Shown here piece after piece: positions 9,098-17,839 of a stretch of 64,000 bases of DNA. The stretch's first letter is position 1. Each line of letters opens with the position of its first letter. Where the stretch lies: the NCBI GenBank assembly GCA_015654675.1, contig JAATGM010000050.1:26524-90523 (forward strand), written 5' to 3'. The stretch is from Planctomycetota bacterium (lineage in GTDB: Bacteria; Planctomycetota; Phycisphaerae; UBA1845; UTPLA1). The notes beneath the pieces are model-generated. The model was not told where the DNA came from. It saw nothing but the letters and a program-made list of their open reading frames with translations, and did not search any database. The translations under genes were made by a program, and so were the position numbers.

Positions 9098-10510
9098 ATG
9101 TCACGGATCCTGATCGTCGAAGATGAACGAGTGCTGGCGAAAAACCTTCGGGACAAGATGAAGGGCGCCGGCCATGAGGCAAGCATCGCCTACAACGGCG
9201 AGGAAGCGCTGGCGGCGTGCGGAAAGATGATGCCCGAGGTGGTCGTGCTGGACGTGCGGCTGCCGGATACGGACGGAATCTCACTGCTTCCGCGGCTCCG
9301 ACTCGAGAGCCCTTCGACCAGCTTTATTGTGGTCACGGCGCATGGCAATGAGCGTGTCGCCGTCGATGCAATGAAAGCGGGAGCTTGCGAATATCTTGCA
9401 AAGCCGGTGGACCTGGATGAACTGCTGCTGGTGGTGAATCGATCGATCGACCAACAGCAGATTCGGGAGAATCTCTCGTTCCTGCGCGGCCGGGAAGAAG
9501 AGAGCAGCGGACTGGAGAAGATCGTCGGGGAATCGGCCGCGTCGCGGAATTTGAAAGAGACGATTCGGCGGCTGGCGCGGGCCGAGGTGCTGGGATTGCC
9601 GAACCCGCCGACGGTGCTGATCACCGGAGAAACAGGGACAGGCAAGGACCTGACGGCGCGGGCAATTCACTATCATGGGCCTCGTCAGAAGAAGCCATTC
9701 ATCCACGTCAATTGCACGGCATTGCCTTCGACTCTGTTTGAATCGGAGCTTTTTGGTCACGCGCGTGGCGCGTTCACGAGCGCGTCGCAGGCAAAGCGTG
9801 GTTTATTTGAGGTCGCGCACGGCGGGACATTATTTCTGGATGAGATCGGGCAGCTCGCGCTGGACATGCAATCGAAGCTGTTGCAGGCACTCGAGGAGCG
9901 GGTGATTCGTCCGGTCGGGAGCACCGAGTCGCGGCCGATCGACGTTCATGTGATCGCGGCTACGAATCGAGACCTCGACAAGGCCGTGAGCGCGGATGAG
10001 TTTCGGCGGGATCTTTACCATCGCCTGCGAGTTTTACAGATTGCGATTTCGCCATTGCGTGAACGGGCTGACGACATTCCGGTCATCGCGGCGCATTTTG
10101 TGAAGGTACACTGCCAGCGATTCGGCGTCGCGGCGAAGTCGCTGGGTGACGACGCGGTGGCGGCCATGCGACGGCACGATTGGCGCGGTAACATCCGCGA
10201 GCTCAAGCACGTGATCGAGAGCGCGGTATTGCAGACGGACGGCGTGGTCGTGCGAGCGTCGGATCTCAAGCTCGATGCGTCGGAGGCAACGGGAAATGTG
10301 CGGGTGAACCTGCCGGACGGGCGGACAATCAACATCGATTTCGACCGGGGCGAGCCGAAACTGGACGAGATTGAACTGACGATTCTCCAGGCGGCCTACG
10401 AGCATACGAATCGGAATCTCAGTCAGGCGGCACGGGCGCTTGGGATCACGCGCGAGGCGCTTCGATATCGGTTGAACAAGTTCAGCGACGCGGTGCAGAC
10501 CGGTGCCTAG
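9098..10510 (+). CDS. NtrC-family sigma54-dependent response regulator
   Basis: A 470-residue activator with three domains. The receiver has its phospho-acceptor Asp52 in VVLDVRLPD. The AAA+ domain has Walker A GETGTGKD at about 177-184 and Walker B GGTLFLDEIG near 242-251. The C-terminal Fis-type helix-turn-helix is at about 430-465 (NLSQAARALGITREALRYRL). The sigma54-contacting loop reads GAFTSA (224-229) instead of the usual GAFTGA, so contact with sigma54 may be altered. The start ATG 9098 is preceded by AGAAGG and lies 4 nt after the kinase stop. The frame extends upstream without a stop, but that part only overlaps the kinase gene. Its targets are unknown; the coupled secreted-protein gene is an obvious candidate partner. 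Confidence 0.93.
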   Translation: MSRILIVEDERVLAKNLRDKMKGAGHEASIAYNGEEALAACGKMMPEVVVLDVRLPDTDGISLLPRLRLESPSTSFIVVTAHGNERVAVDAMKAGACEYLAKPVDLDELLLVVNRSIDQQQIRENLSFLRGREEESSGLEKIVGESAASRNLKETIRRLARAEVLGLPNPPTVLITGETGTGKDLTARAIHYHGPRQKKPFIHVNCTALPSTLFESELFGHARGAFTSASQAKRGLFEVAHGGTLFLDEIGQLALDMQSKLLQALEERVIRPVGSTESRPIDVHVIAATNRDLDKAVSADEFRRDLYHRLRVLQIAISPLRERADDIPVIAAHFVKVHCQRFGVAAKSLGDDAVAAMRRHDWRGNIRELKHVIESAVLQTDGVVVRASDLKLDASEATGNVRVNLPDGRTINIDFDRGEPKLDEIELTILQAAYEHTNRNLSQAARALGITREALRYRLNKFSDAVQTGA

Positions 10511-12053
10511 ACGGCGAACTATTCGGCTGTTCGGACGGATCGTCCGCGTGGCGGCGCTTGGTGCGCTGTTACCGGCGGCGGTGGCCGCTGCGCAGCCGGT
10601 GGTGTTTTATGATCCCGTCGGGGACGCGGTCGTTCGTCGAACGGACGAGGGTAATAACGGGTCGGTCAACTCAGCGCAACATCGATTGCCGGACATCGTG
10701 GAGATGCGCATGGGGCGATTTGCGCCAACGACTCCGTACCTGGATTTGTTTGCGGGCAATTGGAGCAACGGCGGCGGCTTTATGCGATTTGACATGGTGC
10801 TGGCCGGACTGATTAATCCGCCCGGGCCCATGAGCTTTGACTTCAAGGCGCCGTACACGCCATTCATGTATGGTCCGAACCCGATATTCGGTTGGGTCGA
10901 GTTTGATGTTGATCACAATGTCGACACGGGGGGAGAATTGAGCAATCCAGAACTCCGTTATTACGGGGCGATTGCGAGATTTGGCGGCAAACCGGTCGGA
11001 GCCGAGTTTGGGGACCGGATTGCAATGGACGAAACGGCGTTCATTCCAACAAAAGAACATGATCCACCGCTCGTCAGCCGGAGCGGCGAGGAGTTTCACC
11101 TTGCATTTCGCGGTGAAGACATCTATTCGATCGAGAAAGTGAATGAAAAGCCCGGTGGTGACGTCGGGATTTTCGAGAGCGGTGAGCAATGGACGATCCA
11201 CGGTCCCATGTGGCATCGGGCGCATTGTTTTGAGCGCTATGCGTTTCAGTGTGTCGGCCAGGAAGGGCACTATCTGCCCGTCGTAAGCGTGCGATTCAAG
11301 CACGATAATGCCTCGAATCAGACGACGATCTCGCTGGTTTATCCACTGACCAACACGGCCTGGGGAATGACGCAGTGGCCGACGGCGAGTGGTGAGGGGA
11401 ATAACGGTTGTCCCGGAGACCAGAACTCGATTGAGGAAGCGTTAACTGATCTTCAATTCAGCGCGATGTTCACGGATCCGATTGCGCGATCTGAACCCGA
11501 GTTCGCCCTCATTGCCGGGTGGGAGACAGCGAATATTTCGTCGTGCCTTGATCCAGCGCTCTGGCGTGTCAATGCGCTGGTGGGAACCGGGTACGCGGCT
11601 CCTGAACCGAGCGGCGCGACTTACGTTTGGACGGATGCATGGCCTAATTGTCGAGTGGGCGACTTCAACGGCGACGGCCAAATTGACGCGGCCGACGCAG
11701 CGATGGTGGACAATTACATCGCGAGCCGGGATGGCGTCAGCGGGCTGGACGCCGACGCGGTTGTGAATGGCCGAGTGGTGATCCCGGATTTTGCCTCGAG
11801 CTTCTCGATTTTTGATACAAACTATGACGGCGTCGTGGGGCCCGAGGACACGATTGTCCTGGGTGATATGAACATTAATCTCGTTGCGAACTACGCGGAT
11901 ATTGGCGATTTCGTGCAGGCGCTTGTGAATCCAGGTGTGTATACGCTCACACACGGCGGTGCGAGTCCTCTATTGCGGGGTGATTTGAATGGGGACCACC
12001 GGATGGACGGAAAAGACATACCTCTAATGTTGGGGGTTGTTGGCTGCCATTAA
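10503..12053 (+). CDS. Secreted protein with dockerin-like calcium-binding repeats
   Basis: A 516-residue protein with an N-terminal signal peptide (basic MPRRR, hydrophobic core, likely cleavage after AVAAA near residue 32). The central 350 residues match no family I recognise. The C-terminal part carries EF-hand-like or dockerin-type loops: DFNGDGQIDAADA near 386, DTNYDGVVGPEDT near 436 and GDLNGDHRMDGKD near 493. Such repeats in planctomycete secreted proteins bind calcium and may mediate anchoring. Its GTG start overlaps the end of the NtrC regulator gene by 8 nt, so translation is probably coupled to the regulator, which is unusual for an exported structural protein. Confidence 0.8.
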   Translation: MPRRRTIRLFGRIVRVAALGALLPAAVAAAQPVVFYDPVGDAVVRRTDEGNNGSVNSAQHRLPDIVEMRMGRFAPTTPYLDLFAGNWSNGGGFMRFDMVLAGLINPPGPMSFDFKAPYTPFMYGPNPIFGWVEFDVDHNVDTGGELSNPELRYYGAIARFGGKPVGAEFGDRIAMDETAFIPTKEHDPPLVSRSGEEFHLAFRGEDIYSIEKVNEKPGGDVGIFESGEQWTIHGPMWHRAHCFERYAFQCVGQEGHYLPVVSVRFKHDNASNQTTISLVYPLTNTAWGMTQWPTASGEGNNGCPGDQNSIEEALTDLQFSAMFTDPIARSEPEFALIAGWETANISSCLDPALWRVNALVGTGYAAPEPSGATYVWTDAWPNCRVGDFNGDGQIDAADAAMVDNYIASRDGVSGLDADAVVNGRVVIPDFASSFSIFDTNYDGVVGPEDTIVLGDMNINLVANYADIGDFVQALVNPGVYTLTHGGASPLLRGDLNGDHRMDGKDIPLMLGVVGCH

Positions 12054-12170
12054 TTGGGGAAATCCCTCGATTTTACTTCCCCCGTCCCGCACTCGGAGAT
12101 ACCCTTATAATAGGAATGTCGGGTTTTGACGTTCCAAGCGTCGTAAGGAATGGGTATCGGGTGAATCGGG

Positions 12171-12938
12171 ATGACGCGCTCCGCAAGGGCGTTTTCGATC
12201 CTTGAATTACTCGTGGTCATCAGCATCATCGCGCTGTTGACCGCGATTCTGTTGCCTGCGCTGCAATCGGGGCGCGCGGCGGCACAGGATCTCAAGTGCA
12301 GGGCCAATCTTCGCGCGGTCAACATGGAATTCGGACTGTTCGCCGATCCGGTCAGCGGGATGAACCGGGGGAACAGCGAGGCGCTTGGTCCGAAGGTCTT
12401 CCGTTTAGACGATTTTCAAGAGTCTGTTTATCGGATTGCGGAGTTTTGGGACGGGCCGCCGGGTCCGGGGCGGTCGATCTCCCCGAGTGCACAGCCGCTG
12501 ATGTGCCCGTCGGGTCCGACACAGCTTGAGCGGCGATCGCAGGTGCCCTGCGATTCGGGCGCGATTGGCCCGCGACGAAATGTCAGCGTTGGATTCAATC
12601 AGCGGCTCCGACAGAAGAACCGCGTCATCAATGGGCAGGCCTTCGGGATTAACGCATATCTGACGGACAAGACGCTTCAGTTTCCCGACACGCCGCTCTT
12701 GTTTGACGTTGACGGCAACCTGGCAGACCAGCGGAATATTTTGCCGCATTACTCGGCGCCGCCGCTTCCAGCTACTTCCGGGCCGGACATCTTCCAGGAT
12801 GGTCGATTCTGGTTTCCGGCTGCGCGGCATCGCGGGCGGGTCAACGTTGGATTCGTCGGGGGGCACGTGCTTTCGTCAGGCAGTCCGCTCGAGGAGCCGT
12901 GGTGGCGGTGGGACTACGTTCCGGACGACATTCAATAG
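12171..12938 (+). CDS. Type II secretion-like pseudopilin with prepilin N-terminus (planctomycete type)
   Basis: A 255-residue protein starting with a short basic leader and a classic prepilin signal, SILELLVVISIIALLTA, with Glu at mature position 5. The middle is a variable extracellular domain, and near the C-terminus is RVNVGFVGGHV, the H-x9-DG-like tail common in the large pseudopilin families of Planctomycetota and Verrucomicrobiota. Most such genes are scattered orphans; this one also has no secretion-system neighbours. It follows the dockerin gene by 117 nt, a gap containing TATAAT at 12106-12111 that could drive it. The exact function is unknown. Confidence 0.85.
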   Translation: MTRSARAFSILELLVVISIIALLTAILLPALQSGRAAAQDLKCRANLRAVNMEFGLFADPVSGMNRGNSEALGPKVFRLDDFQESVYRIAEFWDGPPGPGRSISPSAQPLMCPSGPTQLERRSQVPCDSGAIGPRRNVSVGFNQRLRQKNRVINGQAFGINAYLTDKTLQFPDTPLLFDVDGNLADQRNILPHYSAPPLPATSGPDIFQDGRFWFPAARHRGRVNVGFVGGHVLSSGSPLEEPWWRWDYVPDDIQ

Positions 12939-12984
12939 CGAGCCGAATTCCTCGCGCTCTTTCATCGAAACAATTTAGCCAACC

Positions 12985-13881
12985 TCAGGCGGCCGGATGC
13001 CAGCCCGCATCGACCCAAAGCTGTCCGCTGACGGCTGAATTGCGGATCATGAAGACGATTGCGCTGGCGATTTCTCCCGGGGAGATCAAGCGGCGGAGCT
13101 GCGTCTGGGGGAGGATGTTTCGGTCGATGAATTCCTGGCCGAGTGTCGCGACCATGCCGGTGTCGGTGTAGCCGGGGTGAATGATCGCGCAGCGGACGCC
13201 ATGGAAAGTTGCTTCGGCTGCGAGCGTGGCCTGAGCGCCTTCCAATCCTGCCTTGGCGCTGGCGTACGAAATCTGACCCTTGTTACCCGCGGACGAAACT
13301 GATCCGATGAGGATGATGCAGCCCTGAATCGGCTCGGCCGGTTCCCAGCGTTTTGCTCCGCGGCGGATGCGATCTTCGGCGACGCTGGCGATTGTTTCCA
13401 TGGACCAGTAGATCGGGGCGGTCAGGTCGACTTCGATCACGCGGCGAAAGTCTTCTTCGGAGTAAATTTCGGCGCGGCCGGTTTCCTTGTTCAGTTTGAC
13501 GGCCAATCGGTCGCGCGTGATTCCGGCGGCAGGGACGCAGATGGAGATTGCGCCAAAGCGCTTCTGCATCGTTTCGAACACGCCTTTGCGGAACGTGGCA
13601 TCCGTTACATCGCCACGAAACGGAATGAGCACCTCGCGCCCGAGCTTTTCATTGACCTCGCTTGTGACTGCTTCGAGGTCGGGGGTCATGTCAACAACCG
13701 CTACGGCCTTGATGTTTTCGCGGGCGAGTTCAAGACAGGTCGCGCCGCCGATACCGCGAGCGCCACCAGTGACGACGGCGACCTTTTCGGAGAGGTCGAG
13801 GCGTTCATCACTCCAGCCGGCCTCGATTCGGAGGCGGTTCTGCGAATTGCCGTTCTTTCCTGTTCCGTCGCTTGGACGCAT
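12985..13881 (-). CDS. phaB: Short-chain dehydrogenase, probable acetoacetyl-CoA reductase of the PHA operon
   Basis: A 298-residue SDR enzyme with the nucleotide-binding motif TGGARGIG near residue 37, a catalytic Ser in GSVSSAG and the YASAK catalytic pair (Tyr-x3-Lys). As last gene of a thiolase-PhaE-PhaC operon it most likely reduces acetoacetyl-CoA to (R)-3-hydroxybutyryl-CoA, the PHA monomer. It has a roughly 28-residue N-terminal extension and an insertion (RRGAKRWEPAEP) before the catalytic Ser that classical PhaB/FabG proteins lack, so a different acyl substrate is possible. The start has GGGAG seven nt upstream and lies 26 nt after phaC. Confidence 0.82.
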   Translation of the reverse strand: MRPSDGTGKNGNSQNRLRIEAGWSDERLDLSEKVAVVTGGARGIGGATCLELARENIKAVAVVDMTPDLEAVTSEVNEKLGREVLIPFRGDVTDATFRKGVFETMQKRFGAISICVPAAGITRDRLAVKLNKETGRAEIYSEEDFRRVIEVDLTAPIYWSMETIASVAEDRIRRGAKRWEPAEPIQGCIILIGSVSSAGNKGQISYASAKAGLEGAQATLAAEATFHGVRCAIIHPGYTDTGMVATLGQEFIDRNILPQTQLRRLISPGEIASAIVFMIRNSAVSGQLWVDAGWHPAA

Positions 13882-13907
13882 GGCAAAACTCCCGGGACCA
13901 GCCGCGC

Positions 13908-15005
13908 TTAGACGGGGTCCGATCTTTCCGCGAGCCAGTCGCAGACTTCGGGCCAGAGATCGCGATGGGCCTTTCCGCCCACGGCCATACCGATGTGGCC
14001 GGCGGGGAAGGTGATGGTCTTGCGGTCGGTCGAACCGACGGCGTTGTTGAACGTGAGACTCTGATTGGGCGGCACGAGATGGTCGTTCTCGGCGATGAGG
14101 TTCAGAATTGGCTGTGTGATCTGCTTGAGATCGACGCGTTCGCCGCCGACATTCAGCTCGCCCTTGATCAGCTGATTCTGCTGGAACATGCTCTTAACGA
14201 ATTCGCGGAATACTTCGCCGGCGACGGGGATGTTGTCATTCAGCCAGGTTTCCATGGCGAAGAAATCTTCGAGCCACTTCTCATTGTCCATGTTTTCCCA
14301 GAAGTTGACGTACTTCTCTACGAGGTTCTGGACTGGCTTGAGCATGAGGAACGAGCCCTGCAGCCACTGAGGCGGGGCGTTGCCGTAAACGTCAAGCATT
14401 TTGTCGATGTCGAGGTATTTTTCGTCGCACCACAGACTGAGCAGATTTTCCTTGTGCGACCAGTCTACCGGCGCGGTGAGGAGGATGAGGTTTTTCACCT
14501 TTTCGGGGCGGAGGGCGGCGTAGATGGCCGTCATGGTACCGCCCATGCAATAGCCGAGGAGATTGATCTTGTCCTGGCCCGTTTGCTGGCGGATGTAATC
14601 GACGGTGTTGTCGAGGTAGCGGAGCACGTAGTCCTTGAGGCCGAGGTGTCGATCGCCGGCTTGCGGGACGCCCCAATCGAGGTTGTAGGTGTCGAAGCCC
14701 TTGTTAACGAAGTGGGCGATGACGCTCTTGTTAGGTCGAAGGTCGAGGATGTATGGGCGGTTTACGAGCGCAAAGACGAAGAGCAGCGGGGTCTCGAAGC
14801 GTTTTTCGACGTCAGACTCGTACTGCATGAGACTGACGATGTCTTCGCGACGGACGATTTTGGCGGGCGTTGCGCCAACCTTCACGTTTTTCGCGACCGC
14901 AGCGACTTTGGGCATGGCGGTCAGCTTGTTCAAGAAAGTCTGCCAGTGGCCCATCATTTCGTCGGGCGACATGAACCAGGGGTTGAAGCTGCTCGTTGTG
15001 GACAT
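13908..15005 (-). CDS. phaC: Class III polyhydroxyalkanoate synthase catalytic subunit
   Basis: A 365-residue alpha/beta-hydrolase-fold synthase. The length matches class III/IV PhaC (about 355-370) and not class I/II (about 560-600). The lipase-like box GYCMGG puts the catalytic nucleophile at Cys153, with Asp308 (AENDHLVPP) and His337 (PAGHIGM) completing the triad. The enzyme polymerises (R)-3-hydroxyacyl-CoA into PHA granules. It needs a partner subunit, supplied by the short phaE-like gene immediately upstream, 28 nt away. It is part of the minus-strand operon thiolase-phaE-phaC-phaB. Confidence 0.95.
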   Translation of the reverse strand: MSTTSSFNPWFMSPDEMMGHWQTFLNKLTAMPKVAAVAKNVKVGATPAKIVRREDIVSLMQYESDVEKRFETPLLFVFALVNRPYILDLRPNKSVIAHFVNKGFDTYNLDWGVPQAGDRHLGLKDYVLRYLDNTVDYIRQQTGQDKINLLGYCMGGTMTAIYAALRPEKVKNLILLTAPVDWSHKENLLSLWCDEKYLDIDKMLDVYGNAPPQWLQGSFLMLKPVQNLVEKYVNFWENMDNEKWLEDFFAMETWLNDNIPVAGEVFREFVKSMFQQNQLIKGELNVGGERVDLKQITQPILNLIAENDHLVPPNQSLTFNNAVGSTDRKTITFPAGHIGMAVGGKAHRDLWPEVCDWLAERSDPV

Positions 15006-15033
15006 CGTGCGATGCTCCGATGGTCTGTGGGAT

Positions 15034-15465
15034 TCAGGCCTTGACCGCCTTGGGCTTGGACGCGGACAAGTTCGTTTCGAGATTTTCGACGCGACTGGCG
15101 AGATCGTCGAGGCGGTTAACGATGCGATCTTCCATTCCGCGCAGGAGTACGACGAAGTAATCGGTATCGGCCTTTGACGGCATCTGGGCGGCGCTGAGAC
15201 CCTTCTGCATGAACTGGGCCATCATCTGCTGCCAGGCCAGCGATGACTCGACGCCCTGCTTCATCATGTTGAGGAACATTTCGCTTCGCATGAACTGGTC
15301 GGCCTGCTCGGCCATGGCGTCGAAGAAGGTGCGGCGAATGTCCTTCAGGAAGTCGGGTGTGGGCTGGGGCGGTGCGATTCCGGCGGACGACATCTTTCCC
15401 ATGAAGTCGGTCCAGAACCGGGAGAACGGATCGGCGCCGAAGAAGGGGTTGCTATTGGTGGACAT
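15034..15465 (-). CDS. phaE: Short PhaE-like PHA synthase partner subunit
   Basis: A 143-residue, mostly helical protein lying directly upstream of phaC. It begins with a Phe/Trp-rich segment (NPFFGADPFSRFWTDFMGKM) and ends in a coiled-coil region (EDRIVNRLDDLASRVENLE). Position and helical character identify it as the PhaE-type activator of the class III synthase. It is unusually small: the characterised Allochromatium PhaE has about 350 residues, and class IV PhaR subunits about 200. The start ATG at 15465 gives a protein free of overlap with the thiolase gene; upstream in-frame codons only read antisense through that gene. Confidence 0.75.
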   Translation of the reverse strand: MSTNSNPFFGADPFSRFWTDFMGKMSSAGIAPPQPTPDFLKDIRRTFFDAMAEQADQFMRSEMFLNMMKQGVESSLAWQQMMAQFMQKGLSAAQMPSKADTDYFVVLLRGMEDRIVNRLDDLASRVENLETNLSASKPKAVKA

Positions 15466-15506
15466 ATCAGTGCCTTTCAGGCGGCAATCGCCGCCGTGAC
15501 GATTGA

Positions 15507-16688
15507 CTAGTTGCAGCGCTCGACGGCCATGGCCATGGCTTCGCCGCCGCCGATGCAGAGGCAGGCGATGCCGATTTTCTTCTGACGAACCTTGAGGGCC
15601 TGGATGAGACTTGCGACGACGCGCGTTCCACTCATTCCGATCGGATGGCCGAGGGCAATCGCTCCGCCGAAGACGTTGACCTTGTCGTGCGGAAGGTTCA
15701 GCTCTTTCATGGCGGCCATCGGGACGCAGGCGAAGGCCTCGTTCAACTCGAAGAGATCGACGTCGGCGAGCTTGAGCGAGAGCTTCTCGGAGAGCTTCCG
15801 CAAGGCGGCGATCGGGGCGACGGTGAACCACTCGGGCTCGAGCGATGCGGTGGTGTAGCCGAGGATCTTGGCCTGGATCGGGATGCCGAGCGACTTGGCG
15901 CGTTGCTCGGACGCGACCACAAAGGCGGCCGCACCGTCGCTGATCTGCGAGGCGTTGCCGGCGGTGATGGTTCCGTTGGGGTCGAAGGCGGGGCGGAGCT
16001 TGGCGTACTTGCTTTCGTCAAAGCGGCCGGGGCCTTCGTCGCGATCGTAAACCACGGTGCCCTTCTTGGTCGTGATTTCGACGGGAGCGAGGATGTCTTT
16101 CAGGTGGCCGGCCTGGTTGGCGGCGATGGCGCGTTTGAAGCTCTCAATGGCGTAAGCGTCCTGCTGTTCACGTGTCAGAGAGAACTTCTTGGCGCACTGT
16201 TCGCCGAAGATGCCCATCGCCTTGCCGGTGTAGGCGTCTTCGAGGCCGTCGCGCATCATGGAATCGAGAACCTGTCCGTGGCCGAAGCCGTAACCGGAGC
16301 GGCCCTTGGGGAGCAGGTAAGGACACATGGTCATGTTTTCGGTGCCGCCGGCGACGATCAATTCGGCATCGCCGGACTGGATGGCCTGCGCGGCGACGGT
16401 GATCGTCCGGAGGCCAGAGGCGCACATTTTGTTGATGGTGATGGCTCCGGCGGAGACGGGCAGGCCTGCGCCGATTCCGGCCTGGCGGGCCACGTTCTGG
16501 CCTAGATTGGCCGCGACGCAGTTGCCCATGTAGACCTCGTCGACATCCTTCGGTGCGATCTTGGCGCGGTCAACGGCGGCCTTGATCGCGACGCTTCCGA
16601 GTTTGACGGCCGAGAAGTCGGAGTAGTAGCCATTGAAGGTACCCATTGGCGTGTAGCAGCCGCCGGCGAGAAACACGTTTTTCAGCAT
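15507..16688 (-). CDS. phaA: Acetyl-CoA acetyltransferase (beta-ketothiolase)
   Basis: A 393-residue thiolase that condenses two acetyl-CoA to acetoacetyl-CoA, the first step of PHA synthesis. With the start at ATG 16688 (GGAGA eight nt upstream) the catalytic residues fall exactly at the numbering of the Zoogloea enzyme: Cys89 (NKMCASG), His348 (GHPIGMSG) and Cys378 (CLCIGGG). Starting further upstream would add a low-complexity segment and shift this numbering. It is the first gene of the PHA operon. A TTGACG-N17-TATACT promoter 306 nt upstream implies a long 5' leader. Confidence 0.94.
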   Translation of the reverse strand: MLKNVFLAGGCYTPMGTFNGYYSDFSAVKLGSVAIKAAVDRAKIAPKDVDEVYMGNCVAANLGQNVARQAGIGAGLPVSAGAITINKMCASGLRTITVAAQAIQSGDAELIVAGGTENMTMCPYLLPKGRSGYGFGHGQVLDSMMRDGLEDAYTGKAMGIFGEQCAKKFSLTREQQDAYAIESFKRAIAANQAGHLKDILAPVEITTKKGTVVYDRDEGPGRFDESKYAKLRPAFDPNGTITAGNASQISDGAAAFVVASEQRAKSLGIPIQAKILGYTTASLEPEWFTVAPIAALRKLSEKLSLKLADVDLFELNEAFACVPMAAMKELNLPHDKVNVFGGAIALGHPIGMSGTRVVASLIQALKVRQKKIGIACLCIGGGEAMAMAVERCN

Positions 16689-16993
16689 GATCGGGGTCTC
16701 CATGGGTTGGCGCGCATCGGAGGCGACAGCGCGGCCCGGCCGGCGTGTTCGCATCGATGGTGGTCATTTGAGTTTGTCGAGGATGGTTGAGAGTGGTGTG
16801 CGTGTAATCGGGAGGTTGTCGGCGGGATTTGTAAGCGGGGTAGGCGCGAACGTTTTCGTCTGACCGCGTCGCAGTTGGGAGCGGCCTGACAACATCCGCG
16901 AGGATCACGACCCGGCAAACGCATCAACGGCGGCCTCTGGATGATGGTGCGAATGCGAATCGTGGCCGACGCGCAGCGCCCATTGCTGTCGCA
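16689..16993 (-). other. Long 5' leader of the PHA operon (about 300 nt, no gene seen)
   Basis: This is the stretch between the predicted transcription start (about 16987) and the thiolase ATG. Short open frames on both strands look like shadows, rich in Arg/Pro/His, and none has a convincing ribosome site. The region could hold a regulatory RNA or a second promoter closer to the gene; nothing recognisable as a known riboswitch was found. Confidence 0.4.
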
Positions 16994-17022
16994 AGTATAG
17001 AGTTAATCAGCACTTCCGTCAA
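16994..17022 (-). promoter_or_regulatory. Sigma70-type promoter of the PHA operon
   Basis: Reading on the minus strand, TTGACG (17022-17017) and TATACT (16999-16994) are separated by exactly 17 nt. It is one of the best sigma70-like promoters in the window and points toward phaA, about 300 nt away. It lies in an A+T-richer island within a G+C-rich chromosome. Confidence 0.7.
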
Positions 17023-17048
17023 GCGTTGTCCTGCGATCGCACTAAGAT

Positions 17049-17060
17049 AGGGATATCCCT
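17049..17060. promoter_or_regulatory. Perfect 12-bp palindrome AGGGATATCCCT between phaA and phaR
   Basis: The perfect palindrome AGGGATATCCCT sits 27 bp upstream of the phaA-operon -35 box and 177 bp before phaR, in the shared regulatory region. An 11-base version of the same word recurs at 48623-48633, between acs and the DUF3052 gene. A dimeric regulator such as PhaR is a candidate ligand, but known PhaR sites are different GC-rich words, so this is inference. Confidence 0.4.
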
Positions 17061-17236
17061 AAGTATGGTCTCCTATTAGTCTTACATTAAGGATCGGCAA
17101 CTAATACCTAGATTGTATTGTGATTGCACTACGGCATGGCAGGCGGCTGCGTGGGGTGAATTTCGGGCCGCCCGCGAGTGGTGCGTCTGCGTTAACATGT
17201 CTGTTTTGGGCCGGTTAACCCGCGAAGGAGCCGTTC

Positions 17237-17839
17237 ATGGCTGAGGGCCAGGAAACGCCGAAGCGACTGAAGATCAAGCGATATTCCAATCGGCGGTTTT
17301 ACGATGCGACCCGAAGCTGCCACCTGACGTTCGGCGACATGCACGATCTGATTTCGGCCGGGCATGAGCTGACGATCGAAGATTCGTCGACGGGTGAGGA
17401 CATTACCAATCTGGTGTTGACGCAGATCATCCTTGATCGTGATCCGCCGAAACTGGGGATCTTTCCGGCAAATATTCTGCACGAGCTGATTCGGACTCAA
17501 CAGCAATTGCTTGGGGGCGTCGTCGAACAGTATTTCCGGCAGGTTGTTGAGACACAGCGGGCTTCGCAGGAGCGATGGGCGTCATTTCTTAAGAACACGC
17601 TGGGATTCAATCCGCTGAGCGCGATGAATCCGCTTGAATGGTCTCGGGCGATGATGGGAGGCGTGAGGCCGGATCGTCCGGCGGAAGAGACCGAGCGTCC
17701 GGAGCGATCGCCGGCCGCTGCACCAGGCGGTAACGAGAATCGCGATGCAGAGCTGCTCGAGCTTCGGCGACAGATTGATGACTTGCGCCGGCAGATGGAG
17801 ACATCGAAGGCGCCCGAACGCAAGAAGAGGGCGCGGTGA
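17237..17839 (+). CDS. phaR: PHA synthesis regulator PhaR
   Basis: A 200-residue protein whose first 65 residues are the PHB/PHA accumulation regulator DNA-binding domain (IKRYSNRRFYDATRS, then TGEDITNLVLTQIIL), followed by a PHA-accumulation helical region and a charged coiled-coil tail (LLELRRQIDDLRRQME). In other bacteria PhaR represses phasin and pha genes and is released by binding nascent PHA granules. AAGGAG lies six nt before the ATG. It is divergent from the PHA operon, and its stop overlaps the GTG start of the glycogen synthase gene, which ties PHA sensing to glycogen synthesis in one transcript. Confidence 0.92.
   Translation: MAEGQETPKRLKIKRYSNRRFYDATRSCHLTFGDMHDLISAGHELTIEDSSTGEDITNLVLTQIILDRDPPKLGIFPANILHELIRTQQQLLGGVVEQYFRQVVETQRASQERWASFLKNTLGFNPLSAMNPLEWSRAMMGGVRPDRPAEETERPERSPAAAPGGNENRDAELLELRRQIDDLRRQMETSKAPERKKRAR

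Noticed and set aside
13872..15044. 390-codon plus-strand frame opposite phaC
   Set aside because: It is rich in acidic residues through G+C bias only; the minus strand holds a complete PhaC with its triad.
17131..17160. TGC-rich run as a PhaR operator
   Set aside because: The words resemble published TGC-type sites only loosely; no clear repeat.
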